This document shows, one piece after another, positions 46,096 to 57,430 of a stretch of 64,000 bases of DNA. The position numbers were made by a program, and so were the translations under genes. Below the pieces are notes generated by a model, which was not told the DNA's origin, did not search any database, and was given only the letters and a program-made list of their open reading frames with translations. The stretch is taken from assembly GCA_033063855.1 (NCBI GenBank), contig CP093830.1, positions 21,142,854 to 21,206,853 on the forward strand, in the 5' to 3' direction. The DNA is from Smittia aterrima (lineage: Eukaryota; Arthropoda; Insecta; Diptera; Chironomidae). Each line of letters begins with the position of its first letter. Positions within the stretch are counted from its first letter, which is position 1.

Positions 46096-49000
46096 CTACT
46101 CTTCTGAGTCTGTTGAGTAGATGTAGCCTTGTTTTTGGAGAATATAAAGTCGCTTCTCGACAGCATCCTTGTCTGAAATAATTTTTTTATTTAGAATTGA
46201 AATTCAAAAGTCAAAGTTAAAATTAGATCTTACATTTGCTCAAAAGCATTCTGTCGTTGGGATGAGTGCATTTTTGAGCCAATGAGTGAAGTAGGATCTG
46301 TGCGGACTGATATCGATTAAAACATTCCTCGGGATTACCGAAAAGCTCATCAAGAGCTGCTGTCTGACACTAAATAAATGAAAACATGAATAATAAAAAT
46401 AACGAAACGATTAATCGCAATAATCTCACTCACCATTTGAATAGCGTGGTCGTAAAGAATTTTGTCAGCTGTTATGTGGTTAGCTGCCGCCTTTTGCAAG
46501 AGCCCGCTTGTGTTAAGTTTCTTTGATTCATTCAATGTGTTTCGGTATTTCGAGTTCATTGTTGATAAAACTGTTGATCAAATAAAACTTGAGTAAGTCA
46601 AAGCCCACAGAGAAAAGTCAATAAACTCTCATTACCATTTTTTACTGTGTTCGATGGCTTCAAGCCTCCTGAGTTCAACTGAACCGAAGCCAAGTTTAAA
46701 CCGCTTGACAAGAGCTGAAGGGCTCTGATTAAGAGAATCACACGTTCCGCTCGTTTGCAGTGCTCAGGTGCATGTGGTTGAGTTAGATTTTGAAGTGTTG
46801 GTGACTCATTGGCTGACATCAAAGCCGAAAGTGGAGCGCAACGTAAATCTGCAACCTCCAGAATGCAATCTGTCAGCGCGAGAACAAAGTGAAGTTTCGC
46901 CAACGTTTCATTATGTTCACGCTAGAGAAATGAAAAGGAATTCGATTAGAAATTTAATTGACAGAGGAAACTTTTGTAAACTTACATCCAAGAGAGTTTC
47001 AGCTGGTAATTCAGGGGCGAAGAATGTGATTGGATGATCATCAAGCAATCCTTTCGTGTCGTTATGCAGCAAGCTAAAACCGTTCGCTCCTGCTGCCCCC
47101 ATGTCGGGTAATGTGAAAGCTCTCGTTCCCATCAATGGATTATTATTGTTCTCAGCTAAGAGCGTTGGACTCGAAAGAGCTGGTAGCTTTGCGAGGGCAC
47201 TTGACGGTAGCGACGGTGATCCGACTGTTCCTGATCGTCTCAATGTTGATGGAGACTGATGGAAGTTTGTCGTAGCTGATGGACTTATCTGCCAAGTGCT
47301 CGGTGGAACCGGAGGAGTTTCTGGTCCGATTCCACCAGACGTAGAACGTCTTCGGTTTGAAGCACTTGACGGTGGAGTGCCGATAGCAAACTGGACACTT
47401 GGTGGCGATATTGAGTTTATGTCGCAGTTGCAATTGCTGCTGCGTCGATTCGACTGCTTCATGTTGATGGGCTGCGATCGGGGAATCCCGCTTGACACGG
47501 AATTCTAAAAAATTGAAATATTTTGTTAATATTGCATCATCTTTGACACAGCTGACGTCAATCGCTTACCTTAGTTGGAGACTGAAGACGAGAAATTTTT
47601 CTCGAAGAAGGGACAGGCTTTGGTTCCGATATTGGTAGCGAGCAGGGACGAGGTGGACTAGAGTTAGATGGTGTTTTACTGTATCTAAAAGTAGACAATG
47701 ATTAACATTTGTTATTTAATTCTTATCTTGTTGAACTTACTTTTTATCGTAGGCTTGGGCATCAACATTGGGCAAATTATTGGGAACTAGAACAAAGTCG
47801 TCAGAATTTTCAGGACTACTCGATGCGTTATTATTGTTTGTTCCATCCCCGATGCTCTCGTATGTTGTCGTTGCTTCAAGTTCGTCGATCTCAGCTGCAA
47901 ATAAAATCAGACGATAAAGTTTCTCTGCAATCTCCTCCAGATTCCTCATTTGAACGTCTATATCGATGCCAAATTACGTTTTTAATCTACTTTTAAGTCT
48001 CCTCACAACTGAGCCACAACAATAATATTTTTTTGTTTCAGTATTTTCGTCGATACGATCAGAAAAATATTTCAGAAAAAAAGGCGAAATTGAACAATTT
48101 TTACAAGCGAGCGCTTTCAGATCGCGGGGAGAAATGCAAAAATAAAAAGAAAATCAGTGAATTTTCGTTGTATTTTATGGACGCTGTCGAGCGTTCGCAA
48201 GTGATGACACGTCGCGGGGAAATAAAAATTTATTCTCGTTATTCAATAACCAATTTCTTGTTTTTGACGAGCTCGTGAGTCGTAAAAACTCATCGACAAT
48301 CACAATAGAAATAGCGTTGTTACAAACAAACTTAATGACGCTTAAGATCATCATCGCAGTTTTCATTTCTCTTTCTCTCATGAGAACCTGATTGCAGACA
48401 ATTACACAAAAGTTTTGTTAATAAATTTTACGCTTTCGAGACTCTCAAGGAACATTTCATTGATGAACAAAAGTTTATCTTTTGCGAGAGTATTATAATC
48501 GAACAGATGCGTAGTTAACGATAAATGTCTTGATCTACCCCAACGAGACCTTATTTTACAAATTTAAAATGTGTCATTGAATGTGCCGACATATTTTCTT
48601 CATTAAAAATTATTATCTATCGGCAGCAAAGAAGAAGACGACATTGTAATCCCAAGTGTCATTGCTCTCGAAATATTTTTTTTTTAGATTTCAAAGGAAA
48701 CACAGACAATTTACTGACATCAGTGATAAAAGAAGAAATAAACATCGCAAAAGCGTCGAGAAGCTTGTTTGGCACATGGCGAAATCATGACCTGAATTGA
48801 GATTCAGTTTATGGCGCACAAATCTTACAGAAAGGATATAGACTAAACAATAGTCGAACTCACCGAGTTTCAGATTGTTGTTGATGTTGTTATTGTTGCT
48901 GTTGACGGGTACAGGTGGTGTTGAGATGGGGGCGATATTGGACTTTTGTGATGGTGTGAAGGGCGACGGCAAGTCGGCTGTAATACAAATTCGCGATTAA

Positions 49001-50767
49001 AAATGTTACTCCAGACGTGACTTTTCTTTTTGCTCACCTGCTGCTGCTTGTTGTTGAACTGGATGCCGTTGTAGGAAAGGATGATTAAAGAAAACGTCAA
49101 ATGGCATTCGTTCTTTAGCGTTACGTCGCAGTAAGCCGAAGAGAAGATCTTGAAGTTCCGGGGTTGTGCCCACAGGAAGTCTTTAAAAGATTAAAAAATG
49201 TTACAATAAATTTTGTAATCGAATGACAAAGTTGCAAACTCACTTCGGTGCCAAATTTGCGTTTTTCTCGTAAAAGTTCTTCAACTCTTGCGGCGTGTGA
49301 GCTTGGAATGGAGCTTTTCCAGTTAAACACTGAAACACGATCGTACCGAGTGACCAGAGATCTAGAGCGAGAAAAAGAAGATTACAAAAATATTCCGCGA
49401 GCAAAAAGTCAAATGCAATCTTACCAGCTTTTGCATCATATTGCAATGACATGATGACTTCAGGTGCCATATACTAAAATAGAAACACGATCTTAATAAA
49501 CTCTCTTGACTCCTAAAGTTTGAGTTAATTTTACCATTGGAGATCCACAAAGAGTTGCTGCCATATTTCCGTCTTGAAGGAAGCGAGCAAAACCAAAGTC
49601 GGCAATCTTCAAAGTGATGTTAGCCGGAGATGGTAAAGTCTTGCCGCTATTATGAGACAATAAAATATTCTGAGGCTTCAGATCTCTGTGTACGATGCCT
49701 TTAGCGAAGAGAGCCTTCATGGCACCAGCTAGAAAAGAACAGAAATAAATTAGAAGTTGATTTAGAGAAAAAACCAATCACAATCAACTCACCAAGTTGA
49801 ATCAGAAACAATCTGATTGTATCTTCACTGAGAGTTCCTTTAACGGTTAAGTAATCCGCAAGGTCACCGCCGTTGCAATATTCCATGACGAGATAAACAT
49901 TGTGTTGTGACTCTTTACAGTCCAAAAGCGCAACGACATTCTCATGATGAAGTTCTGTGAGCTCTTTTAGAATTTTGATTTCCTTTCCCAGAAGATTCTG
50001 CGACTTGGCCAAGCTCTTCTTGGTGATGCTCTTTATGGCAACGGGAAAGCTTGGCTTCTACAAGAATAGAACAAAGTTTTAGTCGATCAATAAAATGGTT
50101 TATTCATAAGTCGCGAAATCCAAAGATTAAATTCATTTGCTTTAACCAAATGCTAAGACTAAAAAACTAGCTTGTCGTGCTACGCTCACAAAAGTTCCAC
50201 CCCGCACATTTTTTCTTTCTTCGAATAATTTTTCGGAGGGTTTCCCCGGAGTGGAGTGAGGGAAGTAAAACCTTGTTCGGACACTTTCAACACGAGAAGT
50301 TCACATATCGATACAAATCAAGATTCGTTTGTTGCTTGTTCAAACATTTCCTGAGATTCCAATGACCAAAATGTTGAGATTGGACTACAGAGAGAAAACT
50401 GCGTATTTTCACGCGCAATAAATGGCATGCGAACATCTGAGGAGTGACAATAGGAAACAAGCGACATCATCAGTTTTGTCTCAAGGAGACGACGCTGATA
50501 AGAAAACCGATTTCGCGATTGGTAAACAAAAGTTTATCGTAGTGAATCAACATCGATTGAATTATCAATTTTAGTTTCTTTTCGTACTAAGGCCCAAAGC
50601 TTTGGACGCCACTGCGTAGAGGAAATCAATTTTTTGTTCTCTCCCTGGCGAAGGCAGAACATTTTTGCTCGTTGTACCTTTTTGTGCCTGCCTCGAAAGA
50701 CGACTGCAAATGCTCCATGACCGATGAGCTCCTTAGGATTGTACTCGAAATCTCCCACCGTCTCCAT
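46096..50767 (-). CDS. Atg1: Atg1/ULK autophagy-initiating Ser/Thr kinase
   Basis: Fourteen exons: 50678..50767, 49793..50057, 49535..49728, 49425..49473, 49244..49361, 49038..49180, 48864..48977, 47741..47894, 47570..47684, 46986..47504, 46636..46921, 46434..46570, 46234..46369, 46096..46172; 2397 nt, 798 residues. The N-terminal kinase domain (~9-270) has the glycine loop [15 protein letters not shown] (Lys39), HRDLKPQN (132-139), DFGFAR (162-167) and APEVIMS. A low-complexity middle region carries poly-Asn and the DDFVLVP motif typical of Atg1. The C-terminal part (588-798) matches the tandem MIT region that binds Atg13. The kinase starts autophagy as part of the Atg1-Atg13-Fip200 complex in the cytoplasm. 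Length is close to that of fly Atg1. It is divergent from the CRAL-TRIO gene, 663 nt away. Confidence 0.95.
47895..48863 (-). other. Atg1: Atg1 intron 7 (969 nt)
   Basis: The donor after the poly-Asn exon (ctcg|gtgagt) and the acceptor ttgcag|ctgag are phase compatible. Several open frames exist on both strands inside it, with no domain. Intron 1 (50058-50677) likewise holds nothing recognisable. Confidence 0.5.
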
Positions 50768-51430
50768 GGATGATTTTAAAGATTTAATGTGTTTTCTTTT
50801 GTTTTGGAATTTTCACTTCCCATTAAGAAATGCGATTTTCACTTTTTCACGTTCACTTCACAATTTGTCTTTGAGTTTTCACAGAACTTTGACTGTTTCT
50901 TAATGTAGTTAAAACTAATATTGCAACTAAAACTATCTTTTTCACGATGAAAATTCCAAAATGAAATATTTCAATTTTTTCAAAAGCAATTTTTAGTTCC
51001 AATTTTTATGAAAACGTTTTGAACGAGTTCAAGAAACTAAATCAGTGATCGAGGGTCATGTAAGCGTTGAGTTTGAATCCACTTTCAAGACGTTAAATTA
51101 TCTCTCACTTCTCTTCTTTAACTCTTCTCACATTTCTTCTTCGTGCATTATGAGACCGTTGAGATTTAAGCTGATTTTTCTCGATCAAAAGGCAACGTGG
51201 GTTATGACGTAGACGAATTTTTTTTTTGAATAATTTAATGAAGCAACTCTCCGTTACTATTGAATCATCGAAACTAGTTTTAGAGAAGACCATTTACCGA
51301 ATCAGGTTTTTGACAAATATTGCAAATCATCATCTCGAAAGCAGGACACACAAAAAAAAGCTTAGTCGTCTTTAGGTCTTTAAACAAATTGGATTGAAAA
51401 TTAAAGTGTCATTGAAAAAAGAATTTGAAA
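50768..51430. promoter_or_regulatory. Bidirectional spacer between Atg1 and CRAL-TRIO gene
   Basis: The two start codons face apart across 663 nt, so both promoters must lie here unless there are remote 5' exons. No convincing TATA box was found on either side, which fits housekeeping-type promoters. This call rests on layout, not on a recognised motif. Confidence 0.4.
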
Positions 51431-52815
51431 ATGGATTTAGAAAAAGTAAGTGAAGTTATCTCAATAATTTAATTGACTCGGCAGAAGATCAAGGGATCGT
51501 TGCTAAGAGGAAATTCTTTTGCTCGATTGAGAAATATTAATTTATGATAATTTTTCTTGTAGTATCAATCGATAAGTGTTACTCCGGTTGATGAATACAA
51601 ATGCACGTTGAGTCAAGATTTGGTGGAAATTTTAGAAAAGGAAATTCGTGAAACCGAAGAATTACGAAATTATGCAAGTAAGAAACTTCAACCAAAATTA
51701 TTTTCCTTTTAAAGCAAAGAAATATTTTCTATTTTTAGTCACTGCGATGCGCGACTGGGCCGTGCAAAATCCTCGAATTCAAAAAATCCGGCTCGACTCT
51801 TCGTGGCTCCTGAAACATTTGAGATTTAAAAAATATTCACTGCCAATGGCTCAAGAAGCAATGGAGAGACATATGGTGCTAAGATCGTAATTATAAATCA
51901 AAATTTAATTAATTTCTCAATTCACATTGAGTCTCACGTTTCAGTGGAAGCTACAATTTACAATATTTTCATCTTTCCGTTGATGTCCTCATACCAACAG
52001 TCAAAGCAATCTTCGATGTGAAGTAAGACCTTTAACAAATTGATCTTCCAATCAAATATTTCATGTTTCTGCTTTAGCCCTGTCTGCATTCTCCCTCAAC
52101 GAGACGCGATGGGTCGACCAATTTTATTTTTCCGGATAGCTCAAGTGAAACCTGAATCGATGCTTAGAGACATTATGACAGCCTTTGCTGCTTTGTTAGA
52201 AGCTTTAAGTGAAGTTGAAGAATATCTCATTCGAGGAATGGTTTATGTTGTCGATGTTTCTGGAATGACTGCTTCGTATTTAAAAATTGCTCCGATCGAT
52301 ACAACAATCAAGTTAATCAAAAACTCAGAGAAATGTTTGGCTGGTCGTCACAAGGGCTTGCACTTCGTTAACGTCTCACCAGCATTAAGCTTCGCCTTTA
52401 ATCTTGGATTGAAAGGTGCGTCAAAGAAAATACAAGAGCGAGTTCGTTTCTACAGCGGCTTTGACCAACTTGACATCATCGAAAAGAAATATTTGCCGAA
52501 GGAATGCGGTGGATCAATTCCAATGGAAGAGATGGCCAGTGAGTTGCTTAAAAGTAATTTAAATGTCTTTAAATAATAAATTTTATATTTCCAGAACCAC
52601 TTTGGGAACTTTTGCTTAAACATCGACCAGTTCAGATTCTTTATCAAGAGATGAAAGTCAACAAGGAAATGTATCCACCAGATTGCATCAAAGGATCACT
52701 CGAAATGCTCAAAATTCCACTTAATTCGGAAGATCTTTTTGAGAAAGCTAAACGTTCCGATGAGGCAAATATTTGTGGTGTTCAAGGAAGTTTCCGATCA
52801 TTGGAGATTGATTGA
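51431..52815 (+). CDS. CRAL-TRIO domain lipid-transfer protein (alpha-TTP/clavesin type)
   Basis: Six exons: 51431..51445, 51563..51677, 51739..51886, 51945..52022, 52078..52538, 52595..52815; 1038 nt, 345 residues. The first exon encodes only MDLEK. An N-terminal helical CRAL-TRIO-N segment (I..ITAMRDWAVQNP, LRFKKYS, AQEAMERHMVLRS) is followed by the SEC14-like lipid-binding domain (~110-270), with RDAMGRPILFFR, GMVYVVDVSGMT and FVNVSPALSFAFNL. These cytosolic proteins bind hydrophobic ligands such as tocopherol, retinoids or phosphoinositides. Insects have many, and the ligand here is unknown. No signal peptide is present. A likely polyadenylation signal is AATAAA at 52888-52893, ~70 nt after the stop. 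Confidence 0.9.
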
Positions 52816-53253
52816 ATCAATAATTTTAAATGAAATTTAATTTTTGTAACGGTCAAAACATTTGAAAGGTTTTCTGCCAATTTTTTAAATAAACTTAATT
52901 AAATTCACTAATCTTGTTCATCTACATATTTATGCTTATTGATCTATTAAATAAAGTTCATTGAAGCTTTTCCAATTTTTTTTAAACAAATTATTTGAAT
53001 TCATTTTCAGGCTTTTTCTCCGAAGGAAGAAAAACTTTTTATTGGTGTCGTGGAAAATCGATTTCTTTCTCGACACATTTTTCGAAACTTAGAATTGCCT
53101 TCTAATTAGAATTAGAATAAATTGAACGAAAAAGAAATAACTTTTTCACAGCTTGTCTCATTTCGTTCTCAACATTCTAAGAGGTAACATCCACAAGCTC
53201 GCATTATTTTTTCTTTTGATTTTTAATTTCGTTTTTAGATAAAGATAAAAAAT
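52816..53253. other. Spacer between CRAL-TRIO and F-box genes
   Basis: This 438-nt stretch contains the CRAL-TRIO 3' UTR with AATAAA at 52888 and another AAATAAAG near 52949. The rest should hold the promoter of the F-box gene. No other element was recognised. Confidence 0.4.
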
Positions 53254-54756
53254 ATGGAGAAAAGTCAATCGAGCACCATTGAGAAAATGTCGTTGAAGCG
53301 AAAAACTTCCATTGAGGTTCCGATCGCTAATAGCAAGCCAGATGAAGAAACAAAAGCAGAAGAAACAGAAGTATTCAGTGAAGAGTTTGACAAGAAAATT
53401 ATTAAATTCTCTAACTTAACTCTGGAGAACAGCATAGATCCGTTGGAATATTTCTCACGTTTTCTTGGCATTCCTGAAATGATCTTTCGACATTTGAAGG
53501 GTAAAGACTTGTTAGTGATATCAGAAGTAACTCCAAGTTGGTATAATTTCATCGCCTCGTCGAACGTTCTCATGGGAAAACTAAAAGTTGTTTTTGATCG
53601 TGATTTTGATTTCAACGGTAAAGATTTGATTTCAAATATCAACAAGTCGGGTCCATATTTTACGATAGATCTCATGAAAATTCAACTGGTTTTTCGTGAT
53701 AAATGTGCGAACGTTTCGGAAGATTATGATTTGCTGAAGAACAGTTCGCGACTGTATCAGAGCATTGAAATCCGACGAAGGCGCATTGCTACACACTATG
53801 GATGGGGAACTCGTAAATCAATCGGCGACTACATTACCAATTCAGAACTTGATTTCTTTTATAGTAAGGCTCGCGAATGGAAAAACGTTTCACTCGTAAA
53901 TGTTTCTTTTAGAAGAAAGCAGGATTTGTGGAGATTGTTGTCATCAATCGAATCATCAGTCGAAAGCTTTTCTTTCGAGGACTTTGCAACCCTTTCTATG
54001 GAGGTCTCAGATATTGAACCTTTCGAATTCTTTAAATTTCCAAAATTGAAAAAACTTAATATTGAGCTTTTAGACAACAGCATTGGCAACACTTTAGTCA
54101 CATTTTTTGAAAAATCTGTTGCTATCGAAGAAATTGATTTAACAGATGAATCTGGTAAAGTTGACAAAGATATTTTAACAGAAATACTCGTAAACCTCCA
54201 TAAACTTACAAGTCTTAGACTTAAATCAATGTACAATAACGAAATATTCGAAAATGATTCATGGAAAAAGTTTCAATTTAAGCTCAAGAGTTTGGAAATA
54301 AAAACTTTTAAGCCACGTTCCCTTGGCACCAACTTTATGAACTTCCTCGTGTCACAAAGCAATCATCTCGAGAATTTATCCGTTCAATTCTACAGTGAAG
54401 AAAAAGAAACCTTTGACATAATCATGACAATGCCAAAGCTAAAAAATCTCGTTATCAATCTTTTCTATGATGGGTTTTCCGAGAACAAAATTCCAATTAA
54501 AATGTCAACCTCAATCACTGAGCTAAATTTGATAACTTTTGCTAACTGCCTAAAATTTCTATTAGATTCAATGCCGAAAGTAACAAACCTTCGACTCCTC
54601 ACAATCGATGAAAAAATATTGAAAATGTTGAAATCAATGAATAGAAAGTTTGAAAAATTGAAAGTTTTATATTCGGAAGGAGTTGAAAGAAAGGAAGTGG
54701 AAGAAATTATGACTGAGAATTATATTTCGCTAGAGATAGATGAATGGTTACTTTGA
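53254..54756 (+). CDS. Intronless F-box/LRR-like protein
   Basis: A single uninterrupted reading frame of 500 residues, the longest in the window. An acidic Ser/Lys-rich N-terminus (1-60) is followed by an F-box-like motif at about 71-112 (IPEMIFRHLKGKDLL, then VTPSWYNFI). The rest contains irregular leucine-rich repeats (FPKLKKLNIELL, LHKLTSLRLKSM, LKSLEIKTF, LENLSVQF, LKNLVINLF, ITELNLITF, VTNLRLLTI). This is the layout of SCF ubiquitin-ligase substrate receptors, where the F-box binds Skp1 and the LRRs hold the target. The target is unknown. Absence of introns sets it apart from its neighbours and might reflect an old retrocopy or a lineage-expanded F-box family; neither is shown by the sequence. 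Confidence 0.82.
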   Translation: MEKSQSSTIEKMSLKRKTSIEVPIANSKPDEETKAEETEVFSEEFDKKIIKFSNLTLENSIDPLEYFSRFLGIPEMIFRHLKGKDLLVISEVTPSWYNFIASSNVLMGKLKVVFDRDFDFNGKDLISNINKSGPYFTIDLMKIQLVFRDKCANVSEDYDLLKNSSRLYQSIEIRRRRIATHYGWGTRKSIGDYITNSELDFFYSKAREWKNVSLVNVSFRRKQDLWRLLSSIESSVESFSFEDFATLSMEVSDIEPFEFFKFPKLKKLNIELLDNSIGNTLVTFFEKSVAIEEIDLTDESGKVDKDILTEILVNLHKLTSLRLKSMYNNEIFENDSWKKFQFKLKSLEIKTFKPRSLGTNFMNFLVSQSNHLENLSVQFYSEEKETFDIIMTMPKLKNLVINLFYDGFSENKIPIKMSTSITELNLITFANCLKFLLDSMPKVTNLRLLTIDEKILKMLKSMNRKFEKLKVLYSEGVERKEVEEIMTENYISLEIDEWLL

Positions 54757-55098
54757 AATTAAAATTTTTAATTTACTTTTCCGTCATTTTCTTTTATTTC
54801 ACATGAGTTTCTCTCTCTCTTCAACTTTATTTTAAATAATTGTAATTTTCACGTAGAAAAAGCCCTAAAATAAGTTTGTCCTCGAACTGCTCTTCCATTT
54901 GTTCTCGCTCGCACTTGTTTGTGCTCCATCTCACTCTAAGTTTTCTCAAATTCATGATAAAAAGTAATAAAATCAAAGATAAAGGAAATTGAACTCCACC
55001 TAGAGCTTTTAGTGAGTCACCCGAAGCATTTTTAATATTTGTATAGTTCGTCTGTGATGTAAAGTATCGAGATTACGAGAAAAACAAGAAAATTTCTA
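54757..55098. other. Short spacer, no gene seen
   Basis: This 342-nt gap should hold the F-box gene 3' UTR and the promoter of the coiled-coil gene. No TATA box or poly(A) signal stands out. Confidence 0.4.
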
Positions 55099-56235
55099 AT
55101 GGAAGAAAATAAGGAACTCTTGTCCAACACACTGGCTTTAAATCTTGCTCTGCAAACAATTAAAGAACGTTGTGTTCATCTCCAGAAGCGACTTTTTGCA
55201 TTAGAGTCTGAAAATTCCAAACTGCGCCTTAATAATCTGAATAACGATCCGACAAGTGATTTGCGAAATTCCCTTTCGGAAATTGAAGAGTTGAGATCAC
55301 AAAATGCTGAACTCAATCTTCAGAAGACACAGCTCACAGAAAACTTGACGATGATTTCAACTGAGAATCGAAAGTTGTGGAAGCGATTAAGCCAATTAAC
55401 GAAAGAAAATATTATCGAGGAACCATCAACAACAGAAACTGCAACGAAAGTCAGCCAAAACCTCATTCGATCAAAGACTTTCACTCAGAACTCGCCACAT
55501 CAACTTCTGAAAGAAAAGCTTCATCAAGTTGGACGAACCTCCGACACAGGAGCAAATGAAGACACTGACTTAGAAGACATCTCGCTCATCAATGATTGTG
55601 GCTTCGCTGAGAAGATCGCTTTCGGGAATGAAGAAGTCGAATCGAGTGACATTGAAAGCAAGGCATGTACCGAAGGAATGCTGAACATTAAGAAAGAATT
55701 GATGAAGCAAAACAGTGACCTGAAGGTTGCATTAAGTAATTGGAGAAAGCTGAAAAGTAAGTTAAGCAATTAAACGTTTTCTCCCAAACTAATTGAAATA
55801 TTTTCTTAGATTCCGATGTTTGCTCATGTAAGCGAGCGGGGGCGTCGAGTATAAAGCCACCTTTGATGGTCGATAAAATCCTTGAAACTGATCACGAAAC
55901 GACTTTGAATTATGGTCGCGAAACGGATTCACCCATCAATTTCGAGATTGCAAAACACGAGACCGTGCTGATTGACCTCATCGAAGAGAAAAGAGCAGCC
56001 GATAGATCAGACAAGGTAAGCAACATCTCATGCATCGAAAATGACAAATTTGATAAAAAAGAAACCTTCCGGATTTCAGATTTGTCCCATGTGCAGCAAG
56101 TTTTACACTCAAGATATATTGTTTGAGGAATTCCAAGAGCACGTCGAGTCACATTTTCGTGATGAGAGCGATGTTGAACTGCACAGCCTTGAGAAGAATT
56201 ATGAACTTGTTTCACATACAGTCGGAAACTTTTAG
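55099..56235 (+). CDS. Coiled-coil protein with C-terminal C2H2/UBZ-like zinc finger
   Basis: Three exons: 55099..55756, 55810..56015, 56080..56235; 1020 nt, 339 residues. The N-terminal ~105 residues form heptad-rich coiled coil (IKERCVHLQKRLFALESENS, then LRSQNAELNLQ and MISTENRKLWKRLSQL). The middle is acidic and Ser/Glu-rich. The last exon encodes C-P-M-C (Cys290, Cys293), then His309 and His313 in the pattern FEEFQEHVESHF. This matches the ubiquitin-binding UBZ fingers of TAX1BP1/CALCOCO-type adaptors. In insects, Spindle-F, the partner of the IKK-related kinase Ik2, is a candidate identity, but this is only a hypothesis. The gene converges with mRpL32 across 126 nt. Confidence 0.75.
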
Positions 56236-56345
56236 GGATTTTATTTCAAAGTCTCTCTTTATTTGCGACTATTAGGGAGAACATTACACGACACTGACAG
56301 CCACTTAGTGCTTCTTAAATTGCTTCCAGTGAACTAATTATTAAG

Positions 56346-56361
56346 AATAAAATCTTTTATT
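56346..56361. terminator. Opposed polyadenylation signals of two convergent genes
   Basis: A plus-strand AATAAA (56346-56351) serves the coiled-coil gene. A minus-strand AATAAA (56356-56361) begins directly after the mRpL32 stop codon at 56362-56364. The two transcripts probably overlap by a few tens of nucleotides at their 3' ends. Confidence 0.5.
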
Positions 56362-57013
56362 TCAACCAAGTTCGTCTGGTTTAATTTCCTTCGAGTCTGA
56401 GTTTTGTTGCGTGGATTTCTGAAGAAGATTTTTGCTGAACCATTGAGGTCTTGGCTTTTCCATCTCGACGATTCTCTTTCCTCTCCAGAACTCATCAGAT
56501 TGATCAACTTTCTCGCCATCGTAGAGAACAACAACTTCCGATTCAACAGGAGACAGTTTTAGTTTCTTCATGATTTTGTCCTTAATAGCTTCAGTTTCCT
56601 TTCGAACCTTATCGTAGCAATGAGCGCAGAGAATTCCTATTTCGTGATGATGTCCACAGTTGTCGCAAACTTTCAAATTAGTTTTAATTGGCAGAATTTT
56701 CATCGTAAGACCTGGAGATCCAAATTTTCGCTTCATTCTGACTTCAAGAGTACGTCGATGCTTTGGAACTGCCCATAAGAAGCCATCACCGATAAGATCC
56801 TTTACTGTGAAGGGCTGAGGAGCAGTCGAGGCACTGGATTGTTGAACATCTTGCAACAAAATTAATTCTGCGGAAGAAAAACAACTTTTAAAGGAATTCA
56901 AAACAGGAATTTGATTTGTTACCTGGCGGAAAAGGCCATCGACCAAGAAGCGATGGCAAAATTGCTTCGAATCTTTGTACAACAACACTAATTTCATTTA
57001 AAACTCGATTCAT
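56362..57013 (-). CDS. mRpL32: Mitochondrial large-subunit ribosomal protein bL32m
   Basis: Two exons: 56923..57013 and 56362..56867; 597 nt, 198 residues. The start at 57011-57013 gives MNRVLNEISVVVQ...RWPFPP, joining in frame to ELILLQDV after a 55-nt intron. An unspliced ORF starting at 56997 in another frame is a shadow. Exon 2 carries the bL32m core: VPKHRRTLEVRMKRKFG, then a zinc-binding CDNCGHHHEIGILCAHC (Cys98, 101, 111, 114). The protein is imported into mitochondria, processed, and assembled late into the 39S subunit near the peptidyl-transferase centre. A charged C-terminal extension follows. The head-to-head neighbour also appears to be mitochondrial. Confidence 0.93.
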
Positions 57014-57430
57014 TTTTTTTAAAGTGCGGTTTTCTTTTGCTACTGTCTTCCTACGCTTTTACGATGCAATCTTGAGATTTTAAAGTCGACTTTTATAGAT
57101 TTTTATTAATGAATCAGATTCGTTGAGAGTTTGTACTGAAAGTGACGTAGTTATTTTAATAAATTCAGGTCATTAAACAGAGTTATTGACGATTTTATTA
57201 AAAGTTCACCTTGAATTCGTAGGAAGACTTTTATTTATAGCGACAAGTTGAAGTGTAATTACAACTCACCCACAATTTGAATTAAGCAACTAACGGAGAA
57301 AGCGTTTTATTGACCTCTAAATTAAAAACTTTATCAACTTCACCGTTGCTTACTTGCTCAGCTAAAAGCAAGAAAAACAATGATATTGAAAAGCAAATCG
57401 TCTTAGCGTTTCAGAATCATTTGAATCATC
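57014..57430. promoter_or_regulatory. Bidirectional spacer between mRpL32 and the presequence exon
   Basis: The 417 nt between two divergent start codons presumably contain both promoters. A poly-T run follows immediately upstream of the mRpL32 start. A short plus-strand open frame begins at 57310 in a different frame from the presequence exon and would be a leader ORF at most. Confidence 0.4.

Noticed and set aside
53265..54236. Minus-strand frames of 125-136 codons in the F-box gene
   Set aside because: They are antisense shadows of a single long, clearly protein-like plus-strand frame.
56362..56997. Single-exon 211-residue reading of mRpL32
   Set aside because: Its N-terminus is in a different frame from the family. 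A 55-nt intron with proper splice sites and a start at 57013 gives the expected FPPELILL junction.
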